Below are positions 52,365-61,973 of a stretch of 64,000 nucleotides of DNA, piece after piece. The DNA is taken from contig NZ_JACXGQ010000008.1 of NCBI RefSeq assembly GCF_022096995.1, forward strand, positions 1 to 64,000, given 5' to 3'. The stretch comes from Yoonia sp. I 8.24 (GTDB taxonomy: Bacteria > Pseudomonadota > Alphaproteobacteria > Rhodobacterales > Rhodobacteraceae). A program made the position numbers and the translations under genes. A model generated the notes under the pieces. That model was not told the DNA's origin. It saw nothing but the letters and a program-made list of their open reading frames with translations, and did not search any database. How positions within the stretch are numbered: position 1 is the stretch's first letter; every line of letters begins with the position of its first letter.

Positions 52365-53564
52365 ATGAAACATCTCTCTGTTTTGGCCGCACTGCTGGCC
52401 CCCTTGCCAGCGCTCGCTGATGTCGATCCAGCCGATTGGGATGCCGTGATTGCGGCTGCAGACGGACAAACCGTTTACTGGAACGCATGGGGTGGATCGA
52501 CAACAACCAACGAATTCATCGCATGGGTCGGGGACCGGGTTGCGGCCGAATACGGGGTGACGTTAGAGCATGTAAAGCTAACGGATACCGCAGATGCGGT
52601 GACCCGCGTTTTGTCTGAAAAGCAGGCCGGCGAAGATGACGACGGCGCGATTGATATGATTTGGATTAACGGGTCGAACTTTGCGGCGATGAAAGATGCC
52701 GACCTGCTGTTTGGTCCCTATGCCGAAAGCTTGCCAAACTGGGCGCTGGTTGATGTTGATGGCAAAGCCGTGCAAACAGATTTCACAGTGCCAACGGACG
52801 GATACGAAAGCCCGTGGGCCATGGCGCAGGTCGTTCTCGTGCATGACACGGCAACCATGCCGGAAACACTCGGGTCAATGCAGGCCTTGCTCGAATGGGC
52901 GCAGGAAAACCCCGGTCGCTTTAGCTATCCGCAGCCACCGGATTTCTTGGGCACGACGTTTCTAAAACAGGTCTTGGTCGACATCTTGGAAGACCCTGAC
53001 ACGTTGCAAGTGCCTGCAACAGACGAAAACTACGATGCGGTGACAGCTCCGCTTTGGGCCTATCTGGATGCATTAACTCCGCATCTATGGCGTGATGGCA
53101 AAGCCTATCCTGCGACGGGCACGGCCATGTTCCCGCTGATTGCAGATGGGGAAATTGATCTTTCGATCTCGTTCAGCCCCGGTGCGGCCTCAACCGCGAT
53201 TGCGAACTATGAACTGCCTGACACTGTGCGCACATTCGTCTTGGACAACGGCACAATCGGCAACGCGTCCTTTGTCGCGATTCCCTATAATTCAGGGTCT
53301 AAAGAAGGGGCAATGATTGTCGCCGATTTCCTGATGTCCCCGGAGGCCCAAGCGCGCGCCCAAGACCCAGCGGTATTGGGATATGGCACAGTTCTAAATA
53401 TGGAAGCATTGACCGAAGCAGACCGCGCCGTATTTGACGGGCTGGAACTAGGCGTCGCGACCCTCACACCTGCTGAATTAGGCGCTATTCAAGCAGAGCC
53501 GCACCCAAGCTGGATGACACGCATCGCGGATGATTGGGCGCTGCGGTATGGTGTTGCGCAATAA
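52365..53564 (+). CDS. ABC transporter substrate-binding protein (YnjB-like)
   Basis: A 399-residue periplasmic protein with a signal peptide (MKHLSVLAALLAPLPALA). WDAVIAAADGQTVYWNAWGGSTTTNEFI opens the mature part, as in YnjB; GAIDMIWINGSNFAAMK and AMFPLIADGEIDLSISFSP are consistent with a class II binding fold. The ligand is unknown. It shares an operon with the permease and ATPase. Confidence 0.85.
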   Translation: MKHLSVLAALLAPLPALADVDPADWDAVIAAADGQTVYWNAWGGSTTTNEFIAWVGDRVAAEYGVTLEHVKLTDTADAVTRVLSEKQAGEDDDGAIDMIWINGSNFAAMKDADLLFGPYAESLPNWALVDVDGKAVQTDFTVPTDGYESPWAMAQVVLVHDTATMPETLGSMQALLEWAQENPGRFSYPQPPDFLGTTFLKQVLVDILEDPDTLQVPATDENYDAVTAPLWAYLDALTPHLWRDGKAYPATGTAMFPLIADGEIDLSISFSPGAASTAIANYELPDTVRTFVLDNGTIGNASFVAIPYNSGSKEGAMIVADFLMSPEAQARAQDPAVLGYGTVLNMEALTEADRAVFDGLELGVATLTPAELGAIQAEPHPSWMTRIADDWALRYGVAQ

Positions 53565-53588
53565 CATGATTGCGGGGCGTGTGATCTA

Positions 53589-55280
53589 ATGCGGCGTCCC
53601 GTTTTGCCAGCTCTTCCTGCGTTGACGCTTTTGCTGATGCTTGGCCCGGTTGCTGCCGGGCTATGGGGCGCATTGCTTCCTGCCTTTGGGCATTTGCCTG
53701 CGGCTGGGCTAACCGGGCCGTCGCTATATCCGTTTCACGCTGTCTTGGATTGGCCTGGCCTGCCGCGCGCGGCATTGTTATCCATCACAACCGGGGTTGG
53801 CGCGACGGTTATCTCGCTTTGCGCGGTAATGCTATTGCTGGCTGGCTGGTCAGGCACACGCGCATTTCGGACGTTAGAACGGCTACTTTCGCCGCTTCTT
53901 TCGGTTCCACATGCCGCCGCCGCGTTTGGGCTGGCTTTCTTGATTGCGCCCTCAGGTTGGATTGCGCGGCTGGTGTCGCCAGCGATCACAGGCTGGGACC
54001 GTCCGCCTGACGTCTTAATCGTTCAAGACCCTTTGGGCCTATCGATGATGGCTGGGCTTATCGTCAAAGAAATACCATTTTTGATCCTGATCAGCATTGC
54101 CGCCCTTGGTCAGGCGCAAAGCCAAAGCAGTATTAAGATTGCTCAAGCCTTGGGCTATGGTCGGATCACGGGCTGGATGAAAACTGTATTCCCAAGGGTC
54201 TATGCGCAGATCAGGTTGCCGGTCTATGTCGTGCTGGCCTATGCGATGTCAGTCGTCGACGTGGCCGTGATTTTGGGGCCGAACACGCCACCAACATTAT
54301 CCGTACAGATCGTAAAATGGATGTCGGATCCCGATCTTGACATGCGGCTATTGGCGGCGGCAGGTGCGCTGTTGCAGCTTGGGTTGGTGATCGGCGTATT
54401 GGTCCTATGGCGGGTGGCCGAAGGCATTATCGCCAAGCTTGGACAGGGCTGGGTGGCAAGGGGTGCGCGCGGTAAATTCGATCCTATTCTTGCCCAAGGA
54501 GCACTATTTTTTGGCGGAGTTTCATCTGCAGCTGTTTTCCTTGGGCTGGTTGTTCTTACGATTTGGTCGTTTGCTGGGTACTGGGGTTTTCCAGACGCAT
54601 TCCCGGATGGGTTTACGCTGCGCAATTGGATGCGGCACGGGCCGGGCGCGCTCGCGGCCTTAGGCGAAACCGCCGTGATCGCCGTGACGGTTTCTATTGT
54701 GGCGCTTGCGCTGACCATCGGCTGCCTAGAGGCTGAGTACCGCTACGGTTTGCGGGTCACGCAGCGCGGCATTTGGTTGCTCTATCTGCCGCTGCTCATA
54801 CCGCAAACGGCATTTTTGCCGGGGCTACAGACGCTCATGCTGGGCATTGGCGCCGAAAACGGGCGCTTTCCTGTCATGCTGGCGCATTTGGTTTTTGTAC
54901 TTCCCTATGTGTTTTTGTCACTCTCAGCCCCGTTTCGGGCGTGGGATGTGCGCACGGGCACTGTTGCTGCGGCGCTTGGCGCAAGCCCGGATGCGGTGTT
55001 GTGGCGGGTACGTTTGCCGATGCTGTTGCGCCCGATCTTAACAGCGCTCGCGGTCGGGTTAGCTGTTTCAGTTGGGCAATACCTACCAACATTGTTGATT
55101 GGCGGTGGCCGGGTCACGACACTGACAACCGAAGCTGTCGCATTGGCATCAGGGGCGGATCGCCGGGCGATCGGAGTTTACGGCCTCTTGCAAACCGGGG
55201 CGGCATTGCTGCCCTTTGCGCTGGCGCTTGCGTTCCCGGCGATGCTGTGGAGCAACCGAAAAGGATTACGCGATGGATAA
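53589..55280 (+). CDS. ABC transporter permease, fused two-domain (YnjC-like)
   Basis: A 563-residue permease with about twelve helices and two EAA-type loops (KIAQALGYGRITGWMKTVFPRV and AALGASPDAVLWRVRLPM), so both transmembrane halves are in one chain as in YnjC and ThiP. It starts with MRRPVLPALPALTLLLM. Overlaps the ATPase start by eight bases. Confidence 0.88.
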   Translation: MRRPVLPALPALTLLLMLGPVAAGLWGALLPAFGHLPAAGLTGPSLYPFHAVLDWPGLPRAALLSITTGVGATVISLCAVMLLLAGWSGTRAFRTLERLLSPLLSVPHAAAAFGLAFLIAPSGWIARLVSPAITGWDRPPDVLIVQDPLGLSMMAGLIVKEIPFLILISIAALGQAQSQSSIKIAQALGYGRITGWMKTVFPRVYAQIRLPVYVVLAYAMSVVDVAVILGPNTPPTLSVQIVKWMSDPDLDMRLLAAAGALLQLGLVIGVLVLWRVAEGIIAKLGQGWVARGARGKFDPILAQGALFFGGVSSAAVFLGLVVLTIWSFAGYWGFPDAFPDGFTLRNWMRHGPGALAALGETAVIAVTVSIVALALTIGCLEAEYRYGLRVTQRGIWLLYLPLLIPQTAFLPGLQTLMLGIGAENGRFPVMLAHLVFVLPYVFLSLSAPFRAWDVRTGTVAAALGASPDAVLWRVRLPMLLRPILTALAVGLAVSVGQYLPTLLIGGGRVTTLTTEAVALASGADRRAIGVYGLLQTGAALLPFALALAFPAMLWSNRKGLRDG

Positions 55281-55914
55281 GGGTCTATTCCTGCGGAATA
55301 TCGAAATTTCTAGCCAGAAAGGGCGATTGCTAACCGTATCACATGACATTGCACCGGGTGCGGTCCTATCCGTTATGGGGCCGTCGGGTGTTGGGAAGTC
55401 AACCTTGCTTGCGTTTATCACAGGGACCCTGCCTGCGGATTTTTCTGCGCAAGGGTCTGTGATGTTAGACGGTCAGGATATTACGGGTTTACCCGCGCAT
55501 AAGCGCCGGGTTGGCATCTTGTTCCAAGATGACCTGCTTTTCCCGCATCTTTCGGTTGGGGCGAATTTGGCCTTTGGCCTCGCGCCCGGTGGCACCAAGA
55601 CTGAGCGACGCGATAAGATCGCGCAGGCGCTGATTGAGGTTGATCTCGCCGGATTTGAAGATCGTGATCCCGCCACGCTTTCTGGTGGGCAAAAGGCGCG
55701 CGTTGCCTTGATGCGTATGCTGCTATCAGAGCCCTGTGCGTTACTGTTGGATGAGCCATTTTCGCGCCTTGATGCCGCCTTACGTGCGCAGGTGCGTGAC
55801 TTGGTCTTTGCCCGTGCAAAGGCGCGGTCGCTGCCGGTGCTGATGGTGACCCATGATGCAGATGACGCGCAAGCCGCAGGCGGCCCGATCATTACGCTAC
55901 AAGCGCAAAGCTAA
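55273..55914 (+). CDS. ABC transporter ATP-binding protein (YnjD-like)
   Basis: A 213-residue ATPase. Walker A GPSGVGKST, Q-loop LFQDDLLFPHLSV, signature LSGGQKARVALMRML, Walker B LLLDEPFSRLD, and switch His in VTHDADDA. The ATG at 55273 lies inside the permease 3' end. It is convergent with, and overlaps by four bases, the RNA methyltransferase gene. Confidence 0.9.
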   Translation: MDKGLFLRNIEISSQKGRLLTVSHDIAPGAVLSVMGPSGVGKSTLLAFITGTLPADFSAQGSVMLDGQDITGLPAHKRRVGILFQDDLLFPHLSVGANLAFGLAPGGTKTERRDKIAQALIEVDLAGFEDRDPATLSGGQKARVALMRMLLSEPCALLLDEPFSRLDAALRAQVRDLVFARAKARSLPVLMVTHDADDAQAAGGPIITLQAQS

Positions 55915-57014
55915 AGTGGACCAGTTTGGAAGAGCCAGACCTTGAGCCCACCATGTGGGACGGGTGGCCCTTTGGGTTTAAAGGGCAGAGCAGTTGCCTT
56001 GGCCAAACCGGCATCGCTGGTAACAATCCCAACGCGCCATCCCGCAAAGCGCTCTTTCAAGGCCTTCCCAAGACTTCCATAAAGCCCGAATAGCAACTTC
56101 GGGTTGCCAATCCGTCCGCCGTAAGGCGGGTTGCAGACAATTAGGCCGGGCGGGCCGTCGGGGCGCTGTAAATCCGTGACGGGGTGGTTTTGAAAGGTGA
56201 TCAGATCATCCACACCGGCGCGCTTTGCATTTGCTTGGCTCATTCGGATAGCGCCCGCATCGCGATCACTGCCGAAAAACCGCTGCTCTGTCTCTGTCGG
56301 GGATTGCGCGCGCATCTGCGCCCATTGGTCTGGGTCAAAACTAGCCAATTGTTCAAACGCGAAACTGCGGGTGCGCCCCGGATCAAGCCCACGCGCGATT
56401 TCAGCGGCTTCTATTAAGAAGGTGCCCGAACCGCACATCGGGTCTAACACGGGCATATTTCCATCATATCCGCATTCACGCAAAAACAATGCCGCGAGCG
56501 TTTCACGCATTGGCGCCTTGTTGACGGCCTCCTTGTGTCCGCGTTTGTGCAGGCTTTCACCCGAGGTATCGATGCTGATCGTCACCCGGTTGTCGTCGAT
56601 CCGGGCCTTAATCACGATGGTCGCATCTGCGCTGATGGTCATTGCATGGCTTTCGCGCAATGCGGTTTCGATCCGCTGGGTTGCTGCCCCGGCGTGGTAG
56701 ATTTTGGATTTACGACTTGTCGATACTTCGACCCGAACAGGCAGTTTAGGGTCTAAAATATCACCCCAAGGGAATTTGCGCGCGCGCTTATCTAGCTGCG
56801 CAAGGTGAAACGCCATGAACGACCCAACCCGCGCCAAAACACGCGTGGCACCGCGCATCTTGAGATTGGCGCGCCACACATCCGGCCAACCGCCCATAAA
56901 TGTCACGCCGCCTTGGGTCAGCTTAGCGTCGGCAAAACCGTTTGCGATGGCTTCGGCATGTAGCGCGGGCTCAAGCCCCGGGGTGCCGGTCATAAATATT
57001 TCGAATTGATCCAT
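55911..57014 (-). CDS. THUMP-domain class I RNA methyltransferase (RlmL N-terminal type)
   Basis: A 367-residue protein. Residues about 1-160 hold a ferredoxin-like and THUMP domain (FEIFMTGTPGLEPALHAEA). The methyltransferase part shows DPMCGSGTFLIEAAEIA, FFGSDRDAGAIRMSQANA, and the catalytic NPPYGGRIG. It resembles the first half of E. coli RlmL (N2-methylation of a 23S rRNA guanine) and lacks the second RlmK-like half. The exact nucleotide target is uncertain. ATG 57014 is preferred over 57050. Confidence 0.88.
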   Translation of the reverse strand: MDQFEIFMTGTPGLEPALHAEAIANGFADAKLTQGGVTFMGGWPDVWRANLKMRGATRVLARVGSFMAFHLAQLDKRARKFPWGDILDPKLPVRVEVSTSRKSKIYHAGAATQRIETALRESHAMTISADATIVIKARIDDNRVTISIDTSGESLHKRGHKEAVNKAPMRETLAALFLRECGYDGNMPVLDPMCGSGTFLIEAAEIARGLDPGRTRSFAFEQLASFDPDQWAQMRAQSPTETEQRFFGSDRDAGAIRMSQANAKRAGVDDLITFQNHPVTDLQRPDGPPGLIVCNPPYGGRIGNPKLLFGLYGSLGKALKERFAGWRVGIVTSDAGLAKATALPFKPKGPPVPHGGLKVWLFQTGPL

Positions 57015-57058
57015 TCCATGTGCATGACCCGAAACTGTAGAGGCATGCAAGCAAGAGA

Positions 57059-57820
57059 TTAGGTTGGCTTGCGCGCGGTTTCAGGTTTTGGTGCCGGTTT
57101 TGCGATACCTTCAAGGACCCGCAAGGGGCGGCGCACTGTTGCTGTCAGCCCGCTTGGTGGTGATGCGGCCTTTTGCTTGCTGACCTCGATCATCAAAACC
57201 CCACCCGCCGCGATGAGCGGCATTGCATGACCAACCCGTTCGATCAGCCCGGCAGATTTGCGCCAGATGCGCCCGCTTGATGGGGGCTGATAAAGGGTTG
57301 ATAGCGTGCGTTCCGTGACGAACTGGTGTTGGCGTAGCTGCGCTTCGAGCTGGCCAAGCGAATAGGGGCGCCCATAGCCAAACGGTGTTTTATCTGACCG
57401 CGACCAAAGCCCAGCCCGGTTTGGCACGACAAATACGGCCCGCCCGCCTGGCCCCAGCACCCGCCATGCTTCATCCAGAAGGGCAGTGGGCTGTTCGGTA
57501 GTATCAAGCCCATGCATCATCACCAGCTTATCAACTTGTCCGGTATCAATCGGCCACAGGGTGTCTTCGCACAGCACGCTTTGGTTCTTTTCGCCCGGTG
57601 GCCATGGCATCACGCCCTGCGGTCCCGGCATTAACCCGATCACCCGGCGCGCGTCTTTCAAGAAGGGACGCAACAGCGGAACGGCAAAGCCAAACCCAAC
57701 CACCATTTGGCCCTGTGCTTCGGGCCAGATTTGCATCAACTCATCGCGGATCACCTTTTGCGCGGCTCGCCCAAGCGCGCTGCGATAGTAGAATTGACGC
57801 AAATTCAAGACATCGAGATG
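57059..57820 (-). CDS. SAM-dependent methyltransferase (methyltransferase type 11 like)
   Basis: A 253-residue protein. [11 protein letters not shown] takes the place of the SAM-binding Gly loop, [36 protein letters not shown] is the post-I and motif III part, and a basic, Pro-rich tail follows. Substrate not known. It is divergent from gloB; 66 bases separate the two starts. The same pairing with gloB occurs in many alphaproteobacteria as I recall it. Confidence 0.8.
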   Translation of the reverse strand, partial: HLDVLNLRQFYYRSALGRAAQKVIRDELMQIWPEAQGQMVVGFGFAVPLLRPFLKDARRVIGLMPGPQGVMPWPPGEKNQSVLCEDTLWPIDTGQVDKLVMMHGLDTTEQPTALLDEAWRVLGPGGRAVFVVPNRAGLWSRSDKTPFGYGRPYSLGQLEAQLRQHQFVTERTLSTLYQPPSSGRIWRKSAGLIERVGHAMPLIAAGGVLMIEVSKQKAASPPSGLTATVRRPLRVLEGIAKPAPKPETARKPT

Positions 57821-57885
57821 CATTGCGGTTGTAGTTCCTTGGGCAAAGATTACGGTGAACCATACCAATAGAAAGGCACATTGCT

Positions 57886-58662
57886 ATGAGAAACATGTCA
57901 AACGGGCTGGAATTGGTCACTGTGCCATGCCTCTCAGATAATTACGCGTTTCTCGTGCACAATAGTCAGAGCGATGAGACCGCGCTGATCGACGCGCCAG
58001 AGGCTGCCCCGATTCAAGCCGCATTGGATGCGCGTGGTTGGGTGTTGACCGATATCGTGCTGACCCATCACCACCCTGACCATATTGACGGCGTTGATGC
58101 GTTGCGTGGGACAGCGCGTGTGATCGGGGCCAAGGCCGACGTACACCGGTTGCCCGCTTTGGATTTCGCGATTGCCGAGGGCGAAGATCTGACCCTTTGC
58201 GGCACAAAGGCGCAAGTGTTCGACGTATCAGGGCACACGCTTGGGCATATCGCGATTTATCTGGCTGAACCGGGCTATGCGTTTACCGCCGATAGTTTGA
58301 TGGCGCTTGGCTGTGGACGGTTGTTTGAAGGGACGCCCGCGCAGATGTGGGACAGCTTGCAAAAACTGCGCGCACTGCCCGATGATACGCTTGTCTGTTC
58401 GGGACACGAATACACCGAAGCGAACGCGCGATTTGCGCTGGCCCTTGATCCTGAGAACACGGCGCTTATCTCAAGGGGGATACAAATTACTGCTGCGCGT
58501 GCGGCAAGCGAGCCTACAGTTCCGTCCCTTTTAGGCGATGAAAAGCGGACAAACCCGTTTTTGCGCGCTGATGACCCGGCGCTTAAGGCTGTTTTGGGGA
58601 TGGATTCTGCAAGTGATGCTGATGTCTTTGCCTATATTCGCGCGCAAAAAGACAAGTTTTGA
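57886..58662 (+). CDS. gloB: Hydroxyacylglutathione hydrolase (glyoxalase II)
   Basis: It hydrolyses S-lactoylglutathione to lactate and glutathione, completing methylglyoxal detoxification. The metallo-beta-lactamase motif THHHPDHIDG (two-metal site), DVSGHTLGHIAIY, FTADSLMALGCGRLFEG, and CSGHEYTEANARFAL are present. It has 258 residues. The ATG at 57895 is an alternative start. Confidence 0.95.
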   Translation: MRNMSNGLELVTVPCLSDNYAFLVHNSQSDETALIDAPEAAPIQAALDARGWVLTDIVLTHHHPDHIDGVDALRGTARVIGAKADVHRLPALDFAIAEGEDLTLCGTKAQVFDVSGHTLGHIAIYLAEPGYAFTADSLMALGCGRLFEGTPAQMWDSLQKLRALPDDTLVCSGHEYTEANARFALALDPENTALISRGIQITAARAASEPTVPSLLGDEKRTNPFLRADDPALKAVLGMDSASDADVFAYIRAQKDKF

Positions 58663-58706
58663 CCGGTGATTGATTGGATACCTGCTGAAAATTGCATAAA
58701 AAATGA

Positions 58707-58729
58707 GGTTTCACGCGTTTTGTGAAGCC
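58707..58729. promoter_or_regulatory. Inverted repeat in the clpA leader
   Basis: ggtttcac and gtgaagcc pair over eight positions (one G-T) around a seven-base loop. No T run follows on the plus strand. A ccttgaag element at 58745-58752 could be a heat-shock-type -35 box, but no good -10 partner is seen. It may be an operator or leader structure of clpA. Confidence 0.25.
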
Positions 58730-58841
58730 AAATTTAAAAAAAGTCCTTGAAGGTTCCGTCATAAAACCAAACCTTAAGGATAAGAGGCCACGTTGGTTGG
58801 TGCCACGGCACCCGCTGACCCCGATATGAAGGAGCACACCA

Positions 58842-61166
58842 GTGCCATCATTTTCAACAACACTCGAGCAAGCCATTCATGGGGCCTTGGCCCTTGCCAA
58901 TGATCGCAAGCATGAACTTGCCACGCTAGAGCATCTTTTGCTCTCGTTGATTGATGAACCCGACGCGGCGCGCGTAATGCGCGCGTGTTCGGTGAACCTT
59001 GATGATTTGCGCAAAGATTTGGAAGATTTCATTGATGATGATCTATCGACGCTGATCACTGATGTTGAAGGCTCTGAAGCGGTGCCAACAGCCGCATTCC
59101 AACGCGTTATCCAGCGCGCGGCGATCCATGTGCAATCCTCAGGCCGCAGCGAAGTGACCGGCGCAAATGTGCTGGTCGCGATCTTTGCGGAACGTGAAAG
59201 CAACGCCGCCTATTTCCTTCAGGAACAGGAAATGACCCGCTATGACGCGGTGAATTTCATCGCGCATGGCGTGGCGAAAGACCCTGCATTTGGCGAACAA
59301 CGCCCGGTATCCGGGTCTGCCGAGGAAGGTGAAACCATCTCGGCCGGTGAGGGCGAAGCAAAAGAAAGTGCGCTAGCGAAATACTGCGTTGATTTGAATG
59401 TGAAATCGTCGAAAGGCGACGTTGATCCGCTGATTGGCCGCAATCACGAGGTGGAACGCTGCATTCAGGTGCTCTGCCGCCGTCGCAAGAATAACCCGCT
59501 TTTGGTTGGCGACCCGGGTGTTGGTAAAACGGCAATCGCCGAAGGTCTTGCGCATAAGATCGTGAATAAAGAAGTGCCCGAGGTCTTGGCCGAAGCCACA
59601 ATCTATTCGCTCGATATGGGTGCGCTTTTGGCAGGTACCCGGTACCGTGGTGATTTCGAAGAGCGGCTTAAAGCCGTGATGACAGAGCTCGAAGACCACC
59701 CTGATGCGGTGCTCTTTATTGATGAAATCCACACGATCATCGGGGCTGGTGCGACGTCGGGCGGCGCAATGGATGCGTCGAACCTGTTGAAACCTGCGCT
59801 GCAGGGTGGGAAACTGCGCTGCATGGGGTCAACGACTTATAAAGAATTCCGTCAGCATTTTGAGAAAGACCGCGCGCTTGCACGTCGGTTCCAGAAAATT
59901 GATGTGACAGAACCGTCGGTTCCGGATGCAGTGAAAATCTTGCAGGGGCTGAAACCCTATTTCGAAGAACACCATGGGATCAAATACACAGCCGACGCGA
60001 TTAAGACGGCGGTGGAACTTTCCGCGCGCTATATCAACGACCGCAAGTTACCCGACAAAGCGATCGACGTCATTGACGAGGCGGGCGCGGCCCAGCATTT
60101 GCTGTCTGAATCGAAACGCCGCAAAACCATCGGCGCCAAGGATATTGAGGCCGTCATCGCGAAAATCGCGCGTATCCCGGCCAAAAACGTGTCGAAGGAC
60201 GATGCAGAGGTTCTCAAAGACCTTGAGAAATCACTGAAACGCGTGGTCTTTGGCCAAGATACAGCGATCGAGGCCTTGTCATCCGCGATTAAGCTGGCGC
60301 GCGCTGGGCTGCGTGAACCTGAGAAACCCATCGGGAATTATCTGTTCGCGGGGCCAACCGGCGTTGGTAAAACCGAAGTTGCGAAACAGCTCGCGGATAC
60401 GCTCGGTGTTGAACTCCTACGGTTTGATATGTCCGAGTACATGGAGAAACACGCTGTTTCGCGTCTGATTGGTGCGCCTCCGGGCTATGTTGGGTTTGAC
60501 CAAGGTGGCATGCTGACTGATGGCGTGGACCAAAATCCGCATTGTGTGCTTTTGCTGGATGAAATGGAAAAAGCGCACCCAGATGTTTATAACATCTTGC
60601 TGCAGGTTATGGATCACGGGAAACTGACCGATCACAACGGGCGCACGACCGATTTCCGCAATGTGATTTTGATCATGACGTCCAATGCGGGCGCGGCTGA
60701 AATGTCGAAAAACGCACTGGGCTTTGGTCGTGAATCGCGCGAAGGCGAAGATACAGCTGCGATTGAACGGGCGTTTACGCCTGAATTCCGCAACCGTTTG
60801 GACGCGGTCATTAGTTTTGGCGCGCTGCCAAAACCTGTGATCATGCAGGTCGTCGAAAAATTTGTGCTGCAGCTTGAGGCGCAATTGATCGATCGGAATG
60901 TACATATTGAGCTGTCTGCGGCTGCTGCGGAATGGTTGGCGGACAAAGGCTATGACGCCAAAATGGGCGCGCGACCACTTGGCCGTGTTATCCAAGAGCA
61001 CATCAAAAAACCGCTGGCCGAAGAATTGTTGTTTGGCAAACTGGTCAAAGGCGGGATCGTGAAAGTTGGCGTGAAAAAAGGCGAGCTTGTGCTGCGCTAC
61101 GAAGCACCTGAACAGGGTAAGATCACCGATGGTGGCGATAAACCCCCGCTGCTGACGGCTGAATAA
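58842..61166 (+). CDS. clpA: ATP-dependent Clp protease ATP-binding subunit ClpA
   Basis: The 774-residue AAA+ unfoldase that feeds substrates to ClpP. The N-domain has two repeats ([18 protein letters not shown]). Nucleotide domain 1 has GDPGVGKT and [14 protein letters not shown]; domain 2 GPTGVGKTE and [14 protein letters not shown], with an [10 protein letters not shown] sensor and no ClpB-type coiled-coil insert. GTG start follows GAAGGAG. clpS, often just upstream in relatives, is absent from the 179-base leader. Confidence 0.96.
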   Translation: MPSFSTTLEQAIHGALALANDRKHELATLEHLLLSLIDEPDAARVMRACSVNLDDLRKDLEDFIDDDLSTLITDVEGSEAVPTAAFQRVIQRAAIHVQSSGRSEVTGANVLVAIFAERESNAAYFLQEQEMTRYDAVNFIAHGVAKDPAFGEQRPVSGSAEEGETISAGEGEAKESALAKYCVDLNVKSSKGDVDPLIGRNHEVERCIQVLCRRRKNNPLLVGDPGVGKTAIAEGLAHKIVNKEVPEVLAEATIYSLDMGALLAGTRYRGDFEERLKAVMTELEDHPDAVLFIDEIHTIIGAGATSGGAMDASNLLKPALQGGKLRCMGSTTYKEFRQHFEKDRALARRFQKIDVTEPSVPDAVKILQGLKPYFEEHHGIKYTADAIKTAVELSARYINDRKLPDKAIDVIDEAGAAQHLLSESKRRKTIGAKDIEAVIAKIARIPAKNVSKDDAEVLKDLEKSLKRVVFGQDTAIEALSSAIKLARAGLREPEKPIGNYLFAGPTGVGKTEVAKQLADTLGVELLRFDMSEYMEKHAVSRLIGAPPGYVGFDQGGMLTDGVDQNPHCVLLLDEMEKAHPDVYNILLQVMDHGKLTDHNGRTTDFRNVILIMTSNAGAAEMSKNALGFGRESREGEDTAAIERAFTPEFRNRLDAVISFGALPKPVIMQVVEKFVLQLEAQLIDRNVHIELSAAAAEWLADKGYDAKMGARPLGRVIQEHIKKPLAEELLFGKLVKGGIVKVGVKKGELVLRYEAPEQGKITDGGDKPPLLTAE

Positions 61167-61174
61167 CCTAAGAT

Positions 61175-61206
61175 ATGCCCGCCAATTTGGCGGGCATTTT
61201 CTTTGG
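61175..61206 (+). terminator. Intrinsic terminator after clpA
   Basis: tgcccgcc and ggcgggca form a stem with loop AATT, followed by TTTTCTTT. It also lies behind the convergent DMSP lyase gene. Confidence 0.88.
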
Positions 61207-61209
61207 CAC

Positions 61210-61899
61210 CTACTTTGCCTTGCGCGGGGCTGTAAGCTTCATTTGCGGCGACGCAAGCCGTTCCGCTGGACCAACCCAAGCATAGGCCAAAAGACATGGA
61301 TCGCGGTCGCCTGTGGTAATGCGGTGCTCGTCGCCCGCGCGATTGTAAATGAGCGACCCCGGCGCATAGACCGCACTATTGTTTTCTGACCACGCGCCAG
61401 CCACCGACACATAGCTTTCTTCGATGTCTTGATGGCTGTGCTGTGGATAAGTCGTGTTGGGCGCGAATAAGACGAACCCCAAAATAAGCGTATCGCATTG
61501 CACAGGGCCCTGGGGCCCAAGGATTTCGCAGTATGCGTATTTTTGGCTCAGGGATTTTGTGACTTTTTCATAGCCGTATTCCCACGTCAGCGCGTCTTTG
61601 ACTTCACGCAACGCGCGGGCAATCCCCTGCATCGTGCTGCGTTCTCCTAAATCCAATGCGCGTGGGAAATGGGCTGTCACTGGCTTTGTTAACGCAGAGC
61701 GGTGACGTAATTCAGGGTTCTGCGTCATGGCCGCTGAAAGCCGATCGCGGACACGTTTGCGGTGGCTGCGAATAGGGCCACTACCGCCGTCGGAGCCAAA
61801 CCGGTAAAGCGCGTCAATCTCGCGCAGCAGATATAGCCAGTCGGGACTACTATGCAGTCGTTGAACGGAAGATAGGGTATCGGTTGATAGGTCTGTCAT
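61210..61899 (-). CDS. dddL: Dimethylsulfoniopropionate lyase, DddL type
   Basis: It splits DMSP into dimethyl sulfide and acrylate in the cytoplasm. The 229-residue product has a helical N-terminal half, then a cupin core: WEYGYEK, YPQHSHQDIEESYVSV with His154, His156, Glu160 and Tyr163 as expected metal ligands, YAPGSLIYNRAGDEH with His192, and LLAYAWVGPAERL. This is the DddL pattern and not DddQ, DddW or DddP. The ATG at 61899 is used. It stands alone, convergent with clpA, with no dmdA or acrylate genes beside it. Confidence 0.9.
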   Translation of the reverse strand: MTDLSTDTLSSVQRLHSSPDWLYLLREIDALYRFGSDGGSGPIRSHRKRVRDRLSAAMTQNPELRHRSALTKPVTAHFPRALDLGERSTMQGIARALREVKDALTWEYGYEKVTKSLSQKYAYCEILGPQGPVQCDTLILGFVLFAPNTTYPQHSHQDIEESYVSVAGAWSENNSAVYAPGSLIYNRAGDEHRITTGDRDPCLLAYAWVGPAERLASPQMKLTAPRKAK

Positions 61900-61973
61900 G
61901 ATGCTTGCCCTGCACAAATGGACTGTGCAATCCAAGCATCAAATACCCTTGCTGCGCAAGTGCTTATGTCGTT

